DNA from: Enterobacteriaceae bacterium LSJC7
GTDB taxonomy: Bacteria; Pseudomonadota; Gammaproteobacteria; Enterobacterales; Enterobacteriaceae
Direction: 5' to 3'
Length of the DNA: 64,000 nucleotides
Assembly (NCBI GenBank): GCA_000302695.1
Contig: AMFN01000015.1
Span: 1 to 64,000 of the forward strand
The position numbers were made by a program, and so were the translations under genes. Positions 1-8,846 of the stretch are shown here, piece after piece (the first letter of the stretch is position 1; the number at the start of each line of letters is the position of its first letter). Below the pieces are notes generated by a model. That model saw nothing but the letters and a program-made list of their open reading frames with translations. It searched no databases and was not told the DNA's origin.

Positions 1-21
1 GAGTAGGGAACTGCCAGGCAT
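1..21 (+). rRNA. rrfD: 5S ribosomal RNA, 3' end only
   Basis: The first 21 bases are identical to the last 21 bases of the complete 5S gene at 146-265, so the window opens inside the 3' end of a 5S gene. With the tRNA-Thr and the second 5S that follow, this is the distal end of an rRNA operon arranged 5S-tRNA-Thr-5S, as in E. coli rrnD. The symbol rests on that arrangement. Confidence 0.9.
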
Positions 22-33
22 CAAATTAAGCGT

Positions 34-109
34 GCTGATATGGCTCAGTTGGTAGAGCGCACCCTTGGTAAGGGTGAGGTCCCCAGTTCGACTCTGGGTA
101 TCAGCACCA
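34..109 (+). tRNA. thrV: tRNA-Thr (anticodon GGT)
   Basis: A 76-nt cloverleaf: acceptor stem GCTGATA pairing with TATCAGC, D arm, anticodon stem CACCC/GGGTG with loop TTGGTAA (anticodon GGT at 67-69), T arm with GTTCGAC, and an encoded CCA end. It reads ACC/ACU threonine codons. It sits between two 5S genes and is co-transcribed with the rRNA operon, as thrV is in E. coli rrnD. Confidence 0.97.
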
Positions 110-145
110 CTTTTTCGGTTAAAGTTTGGCACTTAGTAAAGAATT

Positions 146-265
146 TGCCTGGCGGCACTAGCGCGGTGGTCCCACCTGACCCCATGCCGAACTCAGAAGT
201 GAAACGCCGTAGCGCCGATGGTAGTGTGGGGGCTCCCCATGCGAGAGTAGGGAACTGCCAGGCAT
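146..265 (+). rRNA. rrfF: 5S ribosomal RNA (second copy of the operon)
   Basis: A complete 120-nt 5S gene, from TGCCTGGCGG to the complementary end CTGCCAGGCAT. It is part of the large ribosomal subunit. Two 5S genes flanking tRNA-Thr(GGT) are the signature of E. coli rrnD (rrfD-thrV-rrfF). Confidence 0.96.
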
Positions 266-278
266 CAAATCAGGCGAA

Positions 279-304
279 GGCCCAGTCGAAAGACTGGGCC
301 TTTT
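279..304 (+). terminator. rRNA operon terminator T1
   Basis: A 9-bp perfect stem, GGCCCAGTC/GACTGGGCC with a GAAA tetraloop, followed by TTTT. It closely resembles the E. coli rrn T1 terminator and is followed by the same kind of spacer leading to T2. Confidence 0.93.
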
Positions 305-431
305 GCTTTATCTGTCGTCTGTCGGTGAGTGCTTTCCTGAGCAGGACAAATTCGCCGGGAGCAGATTTGAAGGTTGCGCAGCAACGGCCCGTAGGATAGC
401 GGGCAGGATGCCAGACATCAAATTACGCGAA

Positions 432-459
432 GGCCCTGCACGAAAGTGCAGGGCTTTTT
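432..459 (+). terminator. rRNA operon terminator T2
   Basis: Stem GCCCTGCAC/GTGCAGGGC with a GAAA loop, then five T. The sequence just before it (409-424) is a degenerate copy of the 5S tail, as also seen between T1 and T2 of E. coli rrnB. Confidence 0.92.
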
Positions 460-932
460 GCTATTCGAAAAATAGCACCACACTCGTCCAGTAGCCAGCA
501 TCGTGCGCTGCTACCAGGTGTTTGGTTGTTACATCTGTTGCGAGACACCTCCCGCTGAATCTTTTAAATATCTCCTCTGTGCCCTCAGCCGTAAATAACC
601 TATCCCCCATCTCGCTCTTTATAAGCTATGTTGTTTTCAACGAGATATAAATAAGAGGCTGTGTTTTGTGCTGTGCGTAGTTACCGTCATGGGCAATGAA
701 CATTGCCTGGCAGGGGGGCGCGAAATTCAGGTTGTGGGATGGTTACCCTTGGGAGGGATTAAATACAGAGAGTATTTATATTTACCAATACAAGAGGCTG
801 GCATGTCGGGAGATACAGTTTTATAACGAGGTGAGTGATAATTAAATAAGAGCTTGGGACATGTTGAAAGGGTGAGTGTTAGCTATCCAGGTGGAATAAA
901 TAATACTGCCGAGTAATAGAATAAATACCCAC
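460..932. other. intergenic stretch without a recognisable gene
   Basis: About 470 bases, AT-rich in its second half, between the rRNA terminators and the yhdV hairpin. I see no ORF with a ribosome binding site and no RNA family that I recognise on either strand. Transcription enters from both sides and should stop at T1/T2 and at the hairpin at 933-958. Confidence 0.6.
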
Positions 933-958
933 CAGGCGAGCACGGTAATGCTCGCCTG
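933..958 (-). terminator. hairpin after yhdV, probable terminator
   Basis: A 10-bp perfect inverted repeat CAGGCGAGCA/TGCTCGCCTG with a 6-nt loop, directly after the yhdV stop codon on the minus strand. The downstream tract is T-rich but broken (GGGTATTTATTCT), so termination may be partial. Confidence 0.65.
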
Positions 959-963
959 AATAA

Positions 964-1185
964 CTATTTAGTAAGCGCAACAATACCGAGCGTTAGTCCG
1001 GCCAGCGCAGCAGCGCCACCTGCAATCGCGCCCGCCGTTTCCCAGTTGTCCTGAGTTGTGCCTTTCATACATGTATTTGTGTGCACCAGGCGGCCCTGGT
1101 CGTCATAAACGGGAACGCAAGGTGAGTCATGCGCACATCCCGCCAGCAGCGTAGATAGCAGCGTCACGACGATGATCTGTTTCAT
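964..1185 (-). CDS. yhdV: YhdV family small lipoprotein
   Basis: A 73-residue predicted lipoprotein. Residues 1-16 form a signal peptide ending in the lipobox LLAGC, so Cys17 would be lipidated and the protein anchored in the envelope. Residues about 50-70 are a Gly/Ala-rich glycine-zipper-like hydrophobic stretch. A GAGGT ribosome binding site lies 7 nt before the ATG. The sequence closely matches E. coli YhdV, whose role is unknown. In E. coli yhdV follows acrEF; here acrE, acrF and acrS are absent and yhdV stands alone between the rRNA operon and fis. Identification is from recalled similarity; the function is unknown. Confidence 0.85.
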   Translation of the reverse strand: MKQIIVVTLLSTLLAGCAHDSPCVPVYDDQGRLVHTNTCMKGTTQDNWETAGAIAGGAAALAGLTLGIVALTK

Positions 1186-1746
1186 AAATAATACCTCATA
1201 GATAAAGCACCCAGAGTACGGCTAACTAATACAGCCATGCATCTGTGGTGCACTTTATTAATATTACCACTTGCCCTTTATGCTGCTTAGCCGCCAATAA
1301 TATCAATTCATGTCATTTGTAAAAAAAGTGAGGGAATGCCACGACCAGGAAGCAATTAAGAAGAGATAATGAATAAAACAATAAATACAGAGTAATCTGC
1401 AAGGCGCTCATGGCCAATAATAGGACTGGCGAATAGAAATAGCAGTAGATAAAGTACCCGTTAAAAAAGAAATAATGCACTGACTTTATGTAGAAAAGCT
1501 AGTCGCGTTACAGGAAGTAATAATGAGCGAGCCGTGTAGGGCGCAGGACTACTACAAAGTCGGTTTGTCAGTCGTACAGGAAAGTATCTGAGGATGTCTG
1601 TGCACCCGCAGCGGTGACTGACAACGCTAATGCCTGCTATCGGACTGATTATTGTGGCCACGCTTTTAGCGAGTTACAGGCTGATGAACATGTAGTACAT
1701 CGCTTGCAACTAAAAAGTGTCTCATAACGGCATAAATACAGGTAAT
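1186..1746. other. non-coding AT-rich stretch between yhdV and fis
   Basis: About 560 bases in the place where E. coli carries yhdJ, yhdU, acrS, acrE and acrF. Stop codons are dense in all frames, and the one longer reading frame (1461-1661, minus) has an unusual composition and no convincing start. I recognise no remnant of the efflux genes. It probably holds the yhdV promoter near 1186-1300, which I cannot place. Confidence 0.55.
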
Positions 1747-1784
1747 AAAAAAGGCGCTTCCCCATGCCGGTTAGCGCCTTTTTT
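1747..1784 (-). terminator. terminator of the dusB-fis operon
   Basis: A near-symmetrical intrinsic terminator: six A, stem GGCGCT/AGCGCC, six T. It can act in both directions. On the minus strand it lies 17 nt after the fis stop codon. Confidence 0.9.
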
Positions 1785-1801
1785 GCGACAGTAAACTGGA
1801 A

Positions 1802-2098
1802 TCAGTTCATGCCGTATTTTTTCAGTTTCTTACGCAGCGTACCGCGGTTGATGCCCATCATCAGGGCTGCGCGGGTTTGGTTGCCACGGGTGTATTGCAT
1901 CACCATGTCCAACAGGGGCTGTTCTACTTCAGCCAGTACCAGCTCATACAGGTCATTAACATCCTGACCATTCAGTTGAGCAAAATAGTTCTTCAGTGCC
2001 TGTTTAACCGAATCACGCAGGGGCTTTTGAGTTACCTGGTCCTGAGAGTTAACGGTAGAAACGGTCAGTACGTCAGAATTTACGCGTTGTTCGAACAT
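1802..2098 (-). CDS. fis: DNA-binding protein Fis
   Basis: A nucleoid-associated protein and regulator that bends DNA, activates rRNA promoters and assists site-specific inversion and excision. The 98 residues appear identical to E. coli Fis. The N-terminal arm (about residues 1-25) is the invertase-activation region. The C-terminal helix-turn-helix (about 74-95) contains [20 protein letters not shown] with the DNA-contacting Arg and Lys residues. It is the second gene of the dusB-fis operon, 25 nt after dusB, driven from the promoter upstream of dusB and closed by the terminator at 1747-1784. Confidence 0.98.
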
Positions 2099-2123
2099 AG
2101 TTCTGTCAGCTCTTTATTTCTGT

Positions 2124-3089
2124 TTACGCAAAATTTTCGAAGTATGCCTCCAACGCCTCCAGCTGTTCGCTGGCATCCTCAATGGCGTTGAATGTGCGCC
2201 GAAACTGGTCACTGGGTGCGTGCTCCTGGAGATACCAGGAGACGTGTTTACGTGCGATTCGGTAACCTTTCACTTCACCATAAAAGGCATGAAGTTCCCG
2301 AACGTGCTCGCAAAGTAAGCGCTTAACCTCTGCCATCGGCAAAGGGGAAAGCAGCTCACCCGTGTCCAGATAATGCTGGATTTCCCGAAAGATCCAGGGT
2401 CTTCCCTGAGCCGCGCGTCCTATCATCAGAGCATCTGCCCCTGTATAGTCGAGCACGGCTCTGGCTTTTAGCGGGTCAGTAATGTCGCCATTCGCGATAA
2501 CCGGAATGGACACCAACTGCTTAACTGCCCGAATACTGTCGTATTCCGCGTTGCCCCCGAACAAACAGGCTCGTGTACGACCATGAATGGTCAGAGCCTG
2601 AATGCCGCAGTTTTCGGCCAGTTGGGCAATCTCCGTGCAATTACGGTGCTCGGGATCCCAGCCAGTGCGAATCTTCAACGTAACCGGTACGTCCACAGCC
2701 CCGACAACAGCGGTGAGGATCCTTTTCACCTGTTCCGGGTACTGCAAAAGGGCAGAACCTGCCAGTTTACGATTCACTTTCTTAGCCGGGCAGCCCATAT
2801 TGATATCAATAATCTGAGCGCCGTTTGCGACGTTTATGCGGGCGGCTTCGGCCATTTCTTCAGGTACGCTACCGGCAATTTGCACGGTTCGCACACCTGG
2901 CTCATCGACATGCACCATTCGTAAACGCGACTTATCGCTGGCCCAAACTTCCGGGTTCGACGACATCATCTCTGAAACGGTCAGACCGGCTCCCATCTCA
3001 TAACACAGCGTCCTGAATGGCCGGTCGGTAATCCCTGCCATGGGCGCTGCAATCAGGCGATTTCTGAGCTGGTGTTGTCCAATGCGCAT
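2124..3089 (-). CDS. dusB: tRNA-dihydrouridine synthase B
   Basis: An FMN- and NADPH-dependent enzyme reducing uridine to dihydrouridine in the tRNA D-loop. The 321-residue protein has the usual length: a TIM-barrel domain (about 1-240) followed by a helical tRNA-binding domain. The motif NMGCPAKKV carries the catalytic Cys100; [11 protein letters not shown] near the N-terminus and [23 protein letters not shown] near the barrel end are family FMN-binding motifs. It is the first gene of the dusB-fis operon, so its expression should follow growth rate as fis does. The ATG at 3089 gives the E. coli start. Confidence 0.97.
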   Translation of the reverse strand: MRIGQHQLRNRLIAAPMAGITDRPFRTLCYEMGAGLTVSEMMSSNPEVWASDKSRLRMVHVDEPGVRTVQIAGSVPEEMAEAARINVANGAQIIDINMGCPAKKVNRKLAGSALLQYPEQVKRILTAVVGAVDVPVTLKIRTGWDPEHRNCTEIAQLAENCGIQALTIHGRTRACLFGGNAEYDSIRAVKQLVSIPVIANGDITDPLKARAVLDYTGADALMIGRAAQGRPWIFREIQHYLDTGELLSPLPMAEVKRLLCEHVRELHAFYGEVKGYRIARKHVSWYLQEHAPSDQFRRTFNAIEDASEQLEALEAYFENFA

Positions 3090-3127
3090 GAGTTAAGAAA
3101 TGACCATATGTACCTGCAAGGCGGCGT

Positions 3128-3156
3128 ATATTACGCATTTTTTGCGCGAGATGAAA
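3128..3156 (-). promoter_or_regulatory. dusB-fis promoter
   Basis: On the minus strand, TTTCAT (-35, 3156-3151) and TAATAT (-10, 3133-3128) are separated by 17 bp, followed by a GC-rich discriminator ACGCCGCC. This matches the E. coli fis promoter, where the GC-rich start region gives stringent (ppGpp) and growth-rate control. The start would lie about 30 nt before the dusB ATG. Confidence 0.85.
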
Positions 3157-3408
3157 GGCCAAACTTTGAACAATCAGCTGTCACAGATCAAGGAAACCGC
3201 TCCCTGGTACAGGGGGTTGGATAATAATGCTTATTAATCATATGATTAAAATCATGTGGTTATTTTGTGCTCTTTTAATTTTTTCATTATTTGATTATCA
3301 GGAAAGCTGTCACTTGCGATTTATGCGGGATTTTATGCTAATAAATGGGGTTGAACTTAGAGTATTTGTATTATGTATTGGTGATTTATGCTGTTTCTGG
3401 CAGAGGGA

Positions 3409-3427
3409 GGCAGGACCCGGTCCTGCC
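3409..3427 (-). terminator. hairpin after cah, possible terminator
   Basis: A palindrome GGCAGGACC/GGTCCTGCC just after the cah stop codon on the minus strand. There is no clear T-run after it, so it may protect the mRNA end rather than terminate. The region 3160-3408 upstream of dusB holds no gene that I can support. Confidence 0.45.
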
Positions 3428-3437
3428 CCAAATCAGC

Positions 3438-4178
3438 TTACTCAAGGATCATACGGCCATGCAGTTTTTGCACAGGACGATTGTTGGCGTGATGCATTAC
3501 TGAGGTGAATTTTTCCAGCTGCTGTGCCGAGACTGTCAGAGGATGCTTCAGCACAACCCAGCGTACGCCTTCGGTACATGGCGGCGTTGTCAGAGAGCCC
3601 GTAAAGCGCCAGTGCGTTTTATCACTCGGTAGCAGCTTATTGACGTCGATTTTAATAGGCAGCTGTGAGCTTTTGTCGGCGTGGTCGGGCATAACCTGCC
3701 ACAATTTCTCCAGTTCTGCGTTTACTGCTCCTGTTTCAAACATGACAGCAACAACCGCGACTTCTCCATCATCGTCCTGATGAACCAGATGCATTTCCAG
3801 CGGGTAGTGCTTCCCGTTAACGGTGTTCTCGCTCGGCGCGTGGAAGTGGAACTGTCTCAACGTAAATTTTTCATCATCAAGCTTGATGTAGCTGGCTTTG
3901 TCCTCGTCGCTCCAGGTTGCCTGGATGGTATGACCGTTATTCAGTAATAAATCCGGGCTGCTGGTGTAGAAAGTTTTGAGTGGGCGTACATGGGCCTGGA
4001 AGGTCTGACGAATGTCTACGGGAGACTGGTTCTGGCCTTTCTGGCACTGTTCCCAGTCTTTATTGAGTTCAGCCCAGTGCTCTGGTGACTCAATGCCTTC
4101 ATAACCCCAGTGAGAAGCGCTGGCGACTGCTGGCAGCAGCGCAAGCGCTAGCATAATGCCGTTAAGCTTATTGACCAT
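3438..4178 (-). CDS. cah: periplasmic alpha-carbonic anhydrase
   Basis: Interconverts carbon dioxide and bicarbonate, probably in the periplasm. 246 residues: a signal peptide (about 1-21, cleavage after ALPAVASA) and an alpha-class carbonic anhydrase domain. Zinc ligands are His111 and His113 in FHFHAPSE and His130 in EMHLVH; Thr in GSLTTPPCTEG (195-205) is the catalytic gatekeeper. Cys45 and Cys201 are placed to form the conserved disulfide. It is an extra gene between dusB and prmA compared with E. coli K-12, with its own promoter region and CRP-like site at 4244-4284, and is insulated from prmA by a terminator. The family call is firm; the symbol follows usage in other enterics. Confidence 0.93.
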   Translation of the reverse strand: MVNKLNGIMLALALLPAVASASHWGYEGIESPEHWAELNKDWEQCQKGQNQSPVDIRQTFQAHVRPLKTFYTSSPDLLLNNGHTIQATWSDEDKASYIKLDDEKFTLRQFHFHAPSENTVNGKHYPLEMHLVHQDDDGEVAVVAVMFETGAVNAELEKLWQVMPDHADKSSQLPIKIDVNKLLPSDKTHWRFTGSLTTPPCTEGVRWVVLKHPLTVSAQQLEKFTSVMHHANNRPVQKLHGRMILE

Positions 4179-4243
4179 TTTTATTCATCCCTTGAATATT
4201 GTTGTTTTTATAACCATGCTATTCAACAGGTTATATCGGAATG

Positions 4244-4284
4244 ATTATAAAACTCATTGGCCAAAAAGAGTGACCTAAATCACA
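4244..4284 (-). promoter_or_regulatory. predicted CRP-dependent cah promoter
   Basis: On the minus strand there is a perfect -10 TATAAT at 4249-4244 and no good -35. Instead a CRP-like site TGTGA-TTTAGG-TCACT lies at 4284-4269, centred about 40 bp before the predicted start, the class II spacing. The ATG is about 60 nt further on. Prediction from sequence only. Confidence 0.65.
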
Positions 4285-4285
4285 C

Positions 4286-4318
4286 AAAAAAAGCGGCTAA
4301 TTTAAGCCGCTTTTTTTT
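4286..4318 (-). terminator. terminator of the prmA operon
   Basis: A-tract, stem AGCGGCT/AGCCGCT with a short AT loop, and eight T. It lies right after the prmA stop codon on the minus strand and is symmetrical enough to work in both directions. Confidence 0.88.
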
Positions 4319-4323
4319 GGTAT

Positions 4324-5205
4324 TTATTTTTTTATTCCGGTAATTCTGCACCATTCCTCTTTTTCTGCTACCGGATCGAGCGCAAAGCCTGTCTCATAAG
4401 CCTCGCAGACGCTTGCAGCCTGGCTTGCCAGTATGCCGGACAGCCCGAGTTGGCCGCCCTGTACCGGCAACACGCTGATGAGCGGTGCCAGCTCGCGCAG
4501 CGGGCCTGCAAGGATATTGGCAACCACGACGTCGGCGCTGAGCGTGTCGGGCTGATTGGCCGGCAGATATAGCTCCAGTTTGTCTTCAACGCCGTTACGT
4601 TGCGCGTTATCACGGCTCGCCTGAATGGCCTGAGGATCAATGTCGATCCCGATTGCACGAGCGGCACCCAGCTTCAGTGCGGCGATGGCAAGGATCCCGG
4701 AGCCGCAACCGAAGTCGATAACCGTTTTACCGGTGAGATCGAGTCCGTCGAGCCATTCAAGGCACAGCGAGGTGGTAGGGTGCGTGCCGGTACCGAACGC
4801 CAGGCCCGGATCCAGCATCACGTTCACGGCACTCGGGTCCGGCACGTCGCGCCAGCTTGGGCAAATCCACAGACGTTTGCCAAAACGCATTGGGTGGAAG
4901 TTTTCCATCCACTCGCGCTCCCAGTCTTTGTCTTCGAGCTGCTCAATTTTATGATGGAAGCCCGCGCCCAGCAGTGGGCTTTGCTCCAGCTCGGCAACTG
5001 CCGCTTTCATGTCCCATTCGGCATCAAACAGACCGATAACGTCAGTGTCGCCCCACAGCCGAGTTTCGCCCGGCAGCGGTTCGAATACCGGCGTGTCATG
5101 GGTATCCTGAAAGGTGACGGAAACGGCCCCGCTTTCCATCAGTGCATCGCCCAGGTCTTCGGCGTTTGCACCGGAGGTATTAATTTTCAGTTGAATCCAT
5201 GGCAT
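4324..5205 (-). CDS. prmA: ribosomal protein L11 methyltransferase
   Basis: SAM-dependent trimethylation of ribosomal protein L11, in the cytoplasm. 293 residues, the E. coli length: an N-terminal substrate-recognition domain (about 1-95), a linker, and a Rossmann methyltransferase domain. SAM motif I is [20 protein letters not shown] (about 162-181). [18 protein letters not shown] lies upstream, and [13 protein letters not shown] is the post-motif segment of L11 methylases. It follows panF by 11 nt and is the last gene of the operon, ending at the terminator 4286-4318. In E. coli the gene is dispensable. Confidence 0.97.
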   Translation of the reverse strand: MPWIQLKINTSGANAEDLGDALMESGAVSVTFQDTHDTPVFEPLPGETRLWGDTDVIGLFDAEWDMKAAVAELEQSPLLGAGFHHKIEQLEDKDWEREWMENFHPMRFGKRLWICPSWRDVPDPSAVNVMLDPGLAFGTGTHPTTSLCLEWLDGLDLTGKTVIDFGCGSGILAIAALKLGAARAIGIDIDPQAIQASRDNAQRNGVEDKLELYLPANQPDTLSADVVVANILAGPLRELAPLISVLPVQGGQLGLSGILASQAASVCEAYETGFALDPVAEKEEWCRITGIKK

Positions 5206-5216
5206 AGCAAAACTCT

Positions 5217-6671
5217 TTATTTATCTGTAGATGAAAGAAGTGGCGCCGGATTGGGCGCGCGTCCAAAGCGGTTACCGACAAGAAAACTCAGCAAACTCAG
5301 CAGCAGTGACGGCACAATAGGGTGGAAACCCAGAATCTGCACTTTTAGCGTAGCAAGCAGTGCATACAGTACGCCACCGACTACCATTGCGCTCAGTGCG
5401 CCTGCCGCGTTGGCGCGCTCCCAGTAAAGGCCGAGCACCAGCGGCCACAGAAATACGGCTTCCAGCCCGCCAAAGGCCAGCAGATTAAGCCAGATAATCA
5501 TCTGTGGTGGTTTCCAGGCCGCGAGCAGCAGCAGCACGCTCAGCACAAGCGTAATCACAGCTGACATGCGCTTAAGGCGCTTCTCGTTGCGTTCGTCTTC
5601 CGGGTGCAGGTTTAACCATAAATCCTTCACGATTGTCGCGGAGGATTGCAGCAGCTGCGCATTGATGGTCGACATAATCGCCGCCATGGGAGCGGCGAGG
5701 AAAATGCCGGCCGCCACCGGCGGTAGCACGGTGACCATCAGCGTTGGGATAACCTGGTCCGGGATAGCCAGATTTGGTACCACTGCGCGCCCCAGCGCGC
5801 CCGCCAGGTGCATGCCCAGCATCAGCACGGCCACCACGATGGTGCCGATAATAATACCGCTGTGTACCGCCTTGCTGTCTTTATAGGAGATGCAGCGCAC
5901 CGCTGTATGCGGCAGGCCAATCACGCCAAAGCAGACCAGCACCCAGAAAGAGGCGAGGAAAGCCGGTGACAGAATATCGTCCGCACCCTGTGGCGTGACA
6001 AGTTTAGGGTCGATTTGTTGCAGCGTGTTAACGGCGCTGCTTAGCCCGCCTGCGGCATGGACAATGCCCACCAGCAGCAAAATAGTGCCGATAAGCATCA
6101 CCATGCCCTGCATGGCGTCATTCAGCACGCTGGCACGAAAGCCGCCAAACGCGGTATACAGCGCGATGCTGATACCAAAAATCAGCAGCCCGGCCTCATA
6201 AGGAATGCCCGCCGCCGTTTCCAGCAGGCGCGCGCCGCCAATAAACTGCACTGTCATGGCACCAATAAAGGCAACCAGCAGGCTCAGGCTTGCCAGCCAT
6301 ACCAGCAACCGGCTCTGGTAGCGGGCATAAAGCATGTCGTTGAGTGTGACCGCGTTATAGCGGCGGGCAAGGATGGCAAACTTCTTACCCAGCACACCAA
6401 GCGACAGCCAGACGGCGGGCAGCTGAATCATCGCCAGCAGCACCCAACCAAGACCGTATTTATAGGCAGCACCAGGCCCGCCAATAAACGAACTGGCGCT
6501 GATATAGGTCGCCGTCAGCGTCATCGCCAGCACAAAACCGCCCATTGAGCGGCCACCGAGGAAATATTCGTTGAGGAAATTGCCTTTCTCACGGCGTCGC
6601 ATGGCCCAGACCGACAGGCCAAACACCACCAGTAAATAGGCAATCAGCGGCAGGATAACTTCAGTCTGCAT
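5217..6671 (-). CDS. panF: sodium/pantothenate symporter
   Basis: Imports pantothenate, the coenzyme A precursor, together with sodium across the inner membrane. 484 residues with about 13 hydrophobic segments along the whole chain, as in the sodium:solute symporter (SSS) family. Near the N-terminus [19 protein letters not shown] and [17 protein letters not shown] are typical SSS motifs. Its start overlaps the end of yhdT by 11 bp, and prmA follows 11 nt later, so the three genes are translationally linked. Length is one residue more than in E. coli. Confidence 0.96.
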   Translation of the reverse strand: MQTEVILPLIAYLLVVFGLSVWAMRRREKGNFLNEYFLGGRSMGGFVLAMTLTATYISASSFIGGPGAAYKYGLGWVLLAMIQLPAVWLSLGVLGKKFAILARRYNAVTLNDMLYARYQSRLLVWLASLSLLVAFIGAMTVQFIGGARLLETAAGIPYEAGLLIFGISIALYTAFGGFRASVLNDAMQGMVMLIGTILLLVGIVHAAGGLSSAVNTLQQIDPKLVTPQGADDILSPAFLASFWVLVCFGVIGLPHTAVRCISYKDSKAVHSGIIIGTIVVAVLMLGMHLAGALGRAVVPNLAIPDQVIPTLMVTVLPPVAAGIFLAAPMAAIMSTINAQLLQSSATIVKDLWLNLHPEDERNEKRLKRMSAVITLVLSVLLLLAAWKPPQMIIWLNLLAFGGLEAVFLWPLVLGLYWERANAAGALSAMVVGGVLYALLATLKVQILGFHPIVPSLLLSLLSFLVGNRFGRAPNPAPLLSSTDK

Positions 6672-6903
6672 GGCTATCCTCCAGCGGGATATCGCGGAAC
6701 AACACGCGCACCATCAGCCAGCAAAGCAGAATAAAAATCAGCGGTACCAGCAGGCAGGCCATTTCAAACCAGTGCGGCAGGCCGGTTGGGCCGATACTGG
6801 CATCCGCAATCCAGGCCGCAGCAGTCCAGGCTGCGAGATAAAGTAGCGTCAGCCATACCGTCCAGCGCGCCTCTTTGTGGGCCTGAACAAAACGGTTATC
6901 CAT
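6661..6903 (-). CDS. yhdT: YhdT family small membrane protein
   Basis: An 80-residue protein with two hydrophobic segments (about 15-35 and 45-68) separated by a short polar loop, matching the DUF997 family that always accompanies panF in enterics. The function is unknown; the 11-bp overlap with panF suggests a role connected to the pantothenate carrier, but that is inference. It lies 90 nt after accC, separated by the accC terminator, so it may have its own promoter in 6904-6942. Confidence 0.9.
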   Translation of the reverse strand: MDNRFVQAHKEARWTVWLTLLYLAAWTAAAWIADASIGPTGLPHWFEMACLLVPLIFILLCWLMVRVLFRDIPLEDSHAD

Positions 6904-6942
6904 TATTGTTTCCCGGGTTATCAGCTAAAGCGGCGATTGTAG

Positions 6943-6973
6943 GAGAAAAAAGAAAGGGCCGGAAGACCGGCCC
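6943..6973 (-). terminator. terminator of aroQ-accB-accC
   Basis: On the minus strand, after the accC stop, a 7-bp stem GGGCCGG/CCGGCCC with loop TCTT is followed by TTTCTTTTTTCTCC. A good intrinsic terminator. Confidence 0.88.
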
Positions 6974-6993
6974 TGGTAGAGAATGTTCAAAGC

Positions 6994-8340
6994 TTAGTCA
7001 TGCAGGCCGAGCTTTTTCTCCAGATAGTGGATGTTGGTACCACCGTGCTGGAAATTCTCATCACTCATAATGCGCATTTGCAGGTCGACGTTAGTCTTGA
7101 TGCCGTCGATGATAAGCTCCTGCAGCGCGTTGCGCATGCGGGCAATTGCCACTTCGCGGGTTTCACCGTAGCAAATAAGCTTGCCTATCATTGAATCGTA
7201 GTACGGCGGCACGGTATAGCCAGCGTAGATATGCGATTCCCAGCGCACGCCAAAACCACCAGGCGCGTGGAAGCGGGTGATTTTGCCCGGGCTTGGCAGG
7301 AAGGTGTTCGGGTCTTCGGCGTTGATACGGCATTCCACCGCGTGGCCGCGCACTTCCACTTCATCCTGTTTGATGGACAGAGGCTGACCTGCAGCGATAC
7401 GCAGCTGTTCTTTAATCAGGTCCACGCCGGTAATCATTTCGGTTACCGGGTGTTCAACCTGAATACGGGTGTTCATTTCAATGAAGTAGAACTCACCGTT
7501 TTCGAACAGGAACTCAAACGTACCTGCACCGCGATAGCCAATGTCCACGCAGGCTTTCGCACAGCGTTCACCAATGTGGCGGCGCAGTTCCGGTGTGATC
7601 CCCGGTGCCGGTGCTTCTTCGACTACTTTCTGGTGACGGCGCTGCATGGAGCAGTCGCGTTCTGCCAGGTAGATGGCGTTGCCCTGGCCGTCTGCCAGCA
7701 CCTGAATCTCGATGTGGCGCGGGTTTTCCAGGTACTTCTCCATATACACCATGTCGTTGTTAAACGCGGCTTTGGCTTCCGCACGAGTCATGGTAATGGA
7801 CTGGGCCAGTTCGGCGTCGCTGCGCACAACGCGCATACCGCGACCGCCGCCGCCGCCGGAGGCTTTGATGATAACCGGGTAGCCGATGCGTTTAGCATGG
7901 GCGCGGTTAGCATCCATATCGTCACCGAGCGGGCCGTCGGAGCCAGGCACGGTCGGCACACCGGCTTTCTTCATGGCGGTGATGGCAGACACTTTGTCAC
8001 CCATCAGGCGAATAGTGTCGGCTTTCGGGCCAATAAAGATAAAGCCTGAACGCTCAACCTGTTCAGCGAAGTTGGCGTTTTCGGACAGAAAACCGTAGCC
8101 CGGGTGGATAGCGACGGCGCCGGTGATTTCGGCTGCCGAAATAATCGCCGGGATATTCAGATAGCTTTTGACCGACGGAGCCGGGCCGATGCAGACGGTT
8201 TCATCTGCCAGCAGCACGTGTTTCAGATCTCTGTCTGCCGTGGAGTGTACCGCAACGGTCTTGATGCCCAGTTCTTTACAGGCACGCAGGATACGCAGAG
8301 CGATTTCACCACGGTTGGCGATAACAATTTTATCAAGCAT
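6994..8340 (-). CDS. accC: acetyl-CoA carboxylase, biotin carboxylase subunit
   Basis: Carboxylates the biotin on AccB using ATP and bicarbonate, the first half-reaction of malonyl-CoA formation for fatty acid synthesis. 448 residues, about the normal length. An N-terminal biotin-carboxylase domain ([16 protein letters not shown], 5-20), an ATP-grasp domain with the glycine-rich lid [15 protein letters not shown] (about 159-173) and the active-site segment [14 protein letters not shown] (about 288-301), and a C-terminal domain are all present. It is 11 nt downstream of accB; together they form the essential accBC unit. Confidence 0.98.
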   Translation of the reverse strand: MLDKIVIANRGEIALRILRACKELGIKTVAVHSTADRDLKHVLLADETVCIGPAPSVKSYLNIPAIISAAEITGAVAIHPGYGFLSENANFAEQVERSGFIFIGPKADTIRLMGDKVSAITAMKKAGVPTVPGSDGPLGDDMDANRAHAKRIGYPVIIKASGGGGGRGMRVVRSDAELAQSITMTRAEAKAAFNNDMVYMEKYLENPRHIEIQVLADGQGNAIYLAERDCSMQRRHQKVVEEAPAPGITPELRRHIGERCAKACVDIGYRGAGTFEFLFENGEFYFIEMNTRIQVEHPVTEMITGVDLIKEQLRIAAGQPLSIKQDEVEVRGHAVECRINAEDPNTFLPSPGKITRFHAPGGFGVRWESHIYAGYTVPPYYDSMIGKLICYGETREVAIARMRNALQELIIDGIKTNVDLQMRIMSDENFQHGGTNIHYLEKKLGLHD

Positions 8341-8351
8341 GGTGCGCCTCG

Positions 8352-8825
8352 TTACTCGATGACGACCAGCGGCTCGTCAAATTCTACCGGTTGACCGCTT
8401 TCTACCAGGATGGCTTTCACCACGCCGGCTTTGTCGGCTTCGATCTGGTTCATCATTTTCATTGCTTCAACGATGCACAGCGTGTCGCCAACATTGACCT
8501 TCTGGCCAACTTCAACGAAGGCTTTTGCTTCCGGGCTTGGGGTGCGATAGAAGGTGCCAACCATTGGAGAACGAACGAGATGACCGCTCATTTCTGCCGC
8601 AGCGGCTGCCGGTGCTTCCATAACAGGCGTGGTGGCAGGGGCAACGGCGTTTGCCAGCTGCGGCTGCATCATCGGTGCGGCATAGGCCTGCTGCATCATC
8701 GGGATGCCCTGATTCGGGACCGCGCGACTGATACGTACTGACTCCTCACCTTCAGAAATTTCCAGCTCTGCAATGCCTGATTCTTCAACCAGTTCAATCA
8801 GCTTTTTAATTTTACGAATATCCAT
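8352..8825 (-). CDS. accB: acetyl-CoA carboxylase, biotin carboxyl carrier protein
   Basis: Carries the carboxyl group on covalently bound biotin between AccC and AccAD. 157 residues: an N-terminal domain (1-40), a Pro/Ala/Met-rich flexible linker (about 41-80) and a biotinyl domain. Biotin attaches to Lys123 in the canonical EAMKMMN motif, and the protruding thumb segment lies before it ([13 protein letters not shown]). In E. coli AccB also represses its own operon. It is 21 nt downstream of aroQ. Confidence 0.98.
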   Translation of the reverse strand: MDIRKIKKLIELVEESGIAELEISEGEESVRISRAVPNQGIPMMQQAYAAPMMQPQLANAVAPATTPVMEAPAAAAAEMSGHLVRSPMVGTFYRTPSPEAKAFVEVGQKVNVGDTLCIVEAMKMMNQIEADKAGVVKAILVESGQPVEFDEPLVVIE

Positions 8826-8846
8826 TTGGGGTTCCGTACTCTTTGT

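Noticed and set aside
40-399. Open frame running through tRNA-Thr, 5S rRNA and T1
   Set aside because: It lies inside structural RNA genes.
1461-1661. 66-codon open frame between yhdV and fis
   Set aside because: No ribosome binding site, odd composition, and no family that I recognise.
4600-5427. 275-codon open frame opposite prmA and panF
   Set aside because: It spans two real genes in antisense, and its peptide resembles nothing known.
7231-8049. 272-codon open frame opposite accC
   Set aside because: Antisense shadow of accC, rich in His and Phe, with no recognisable domain.
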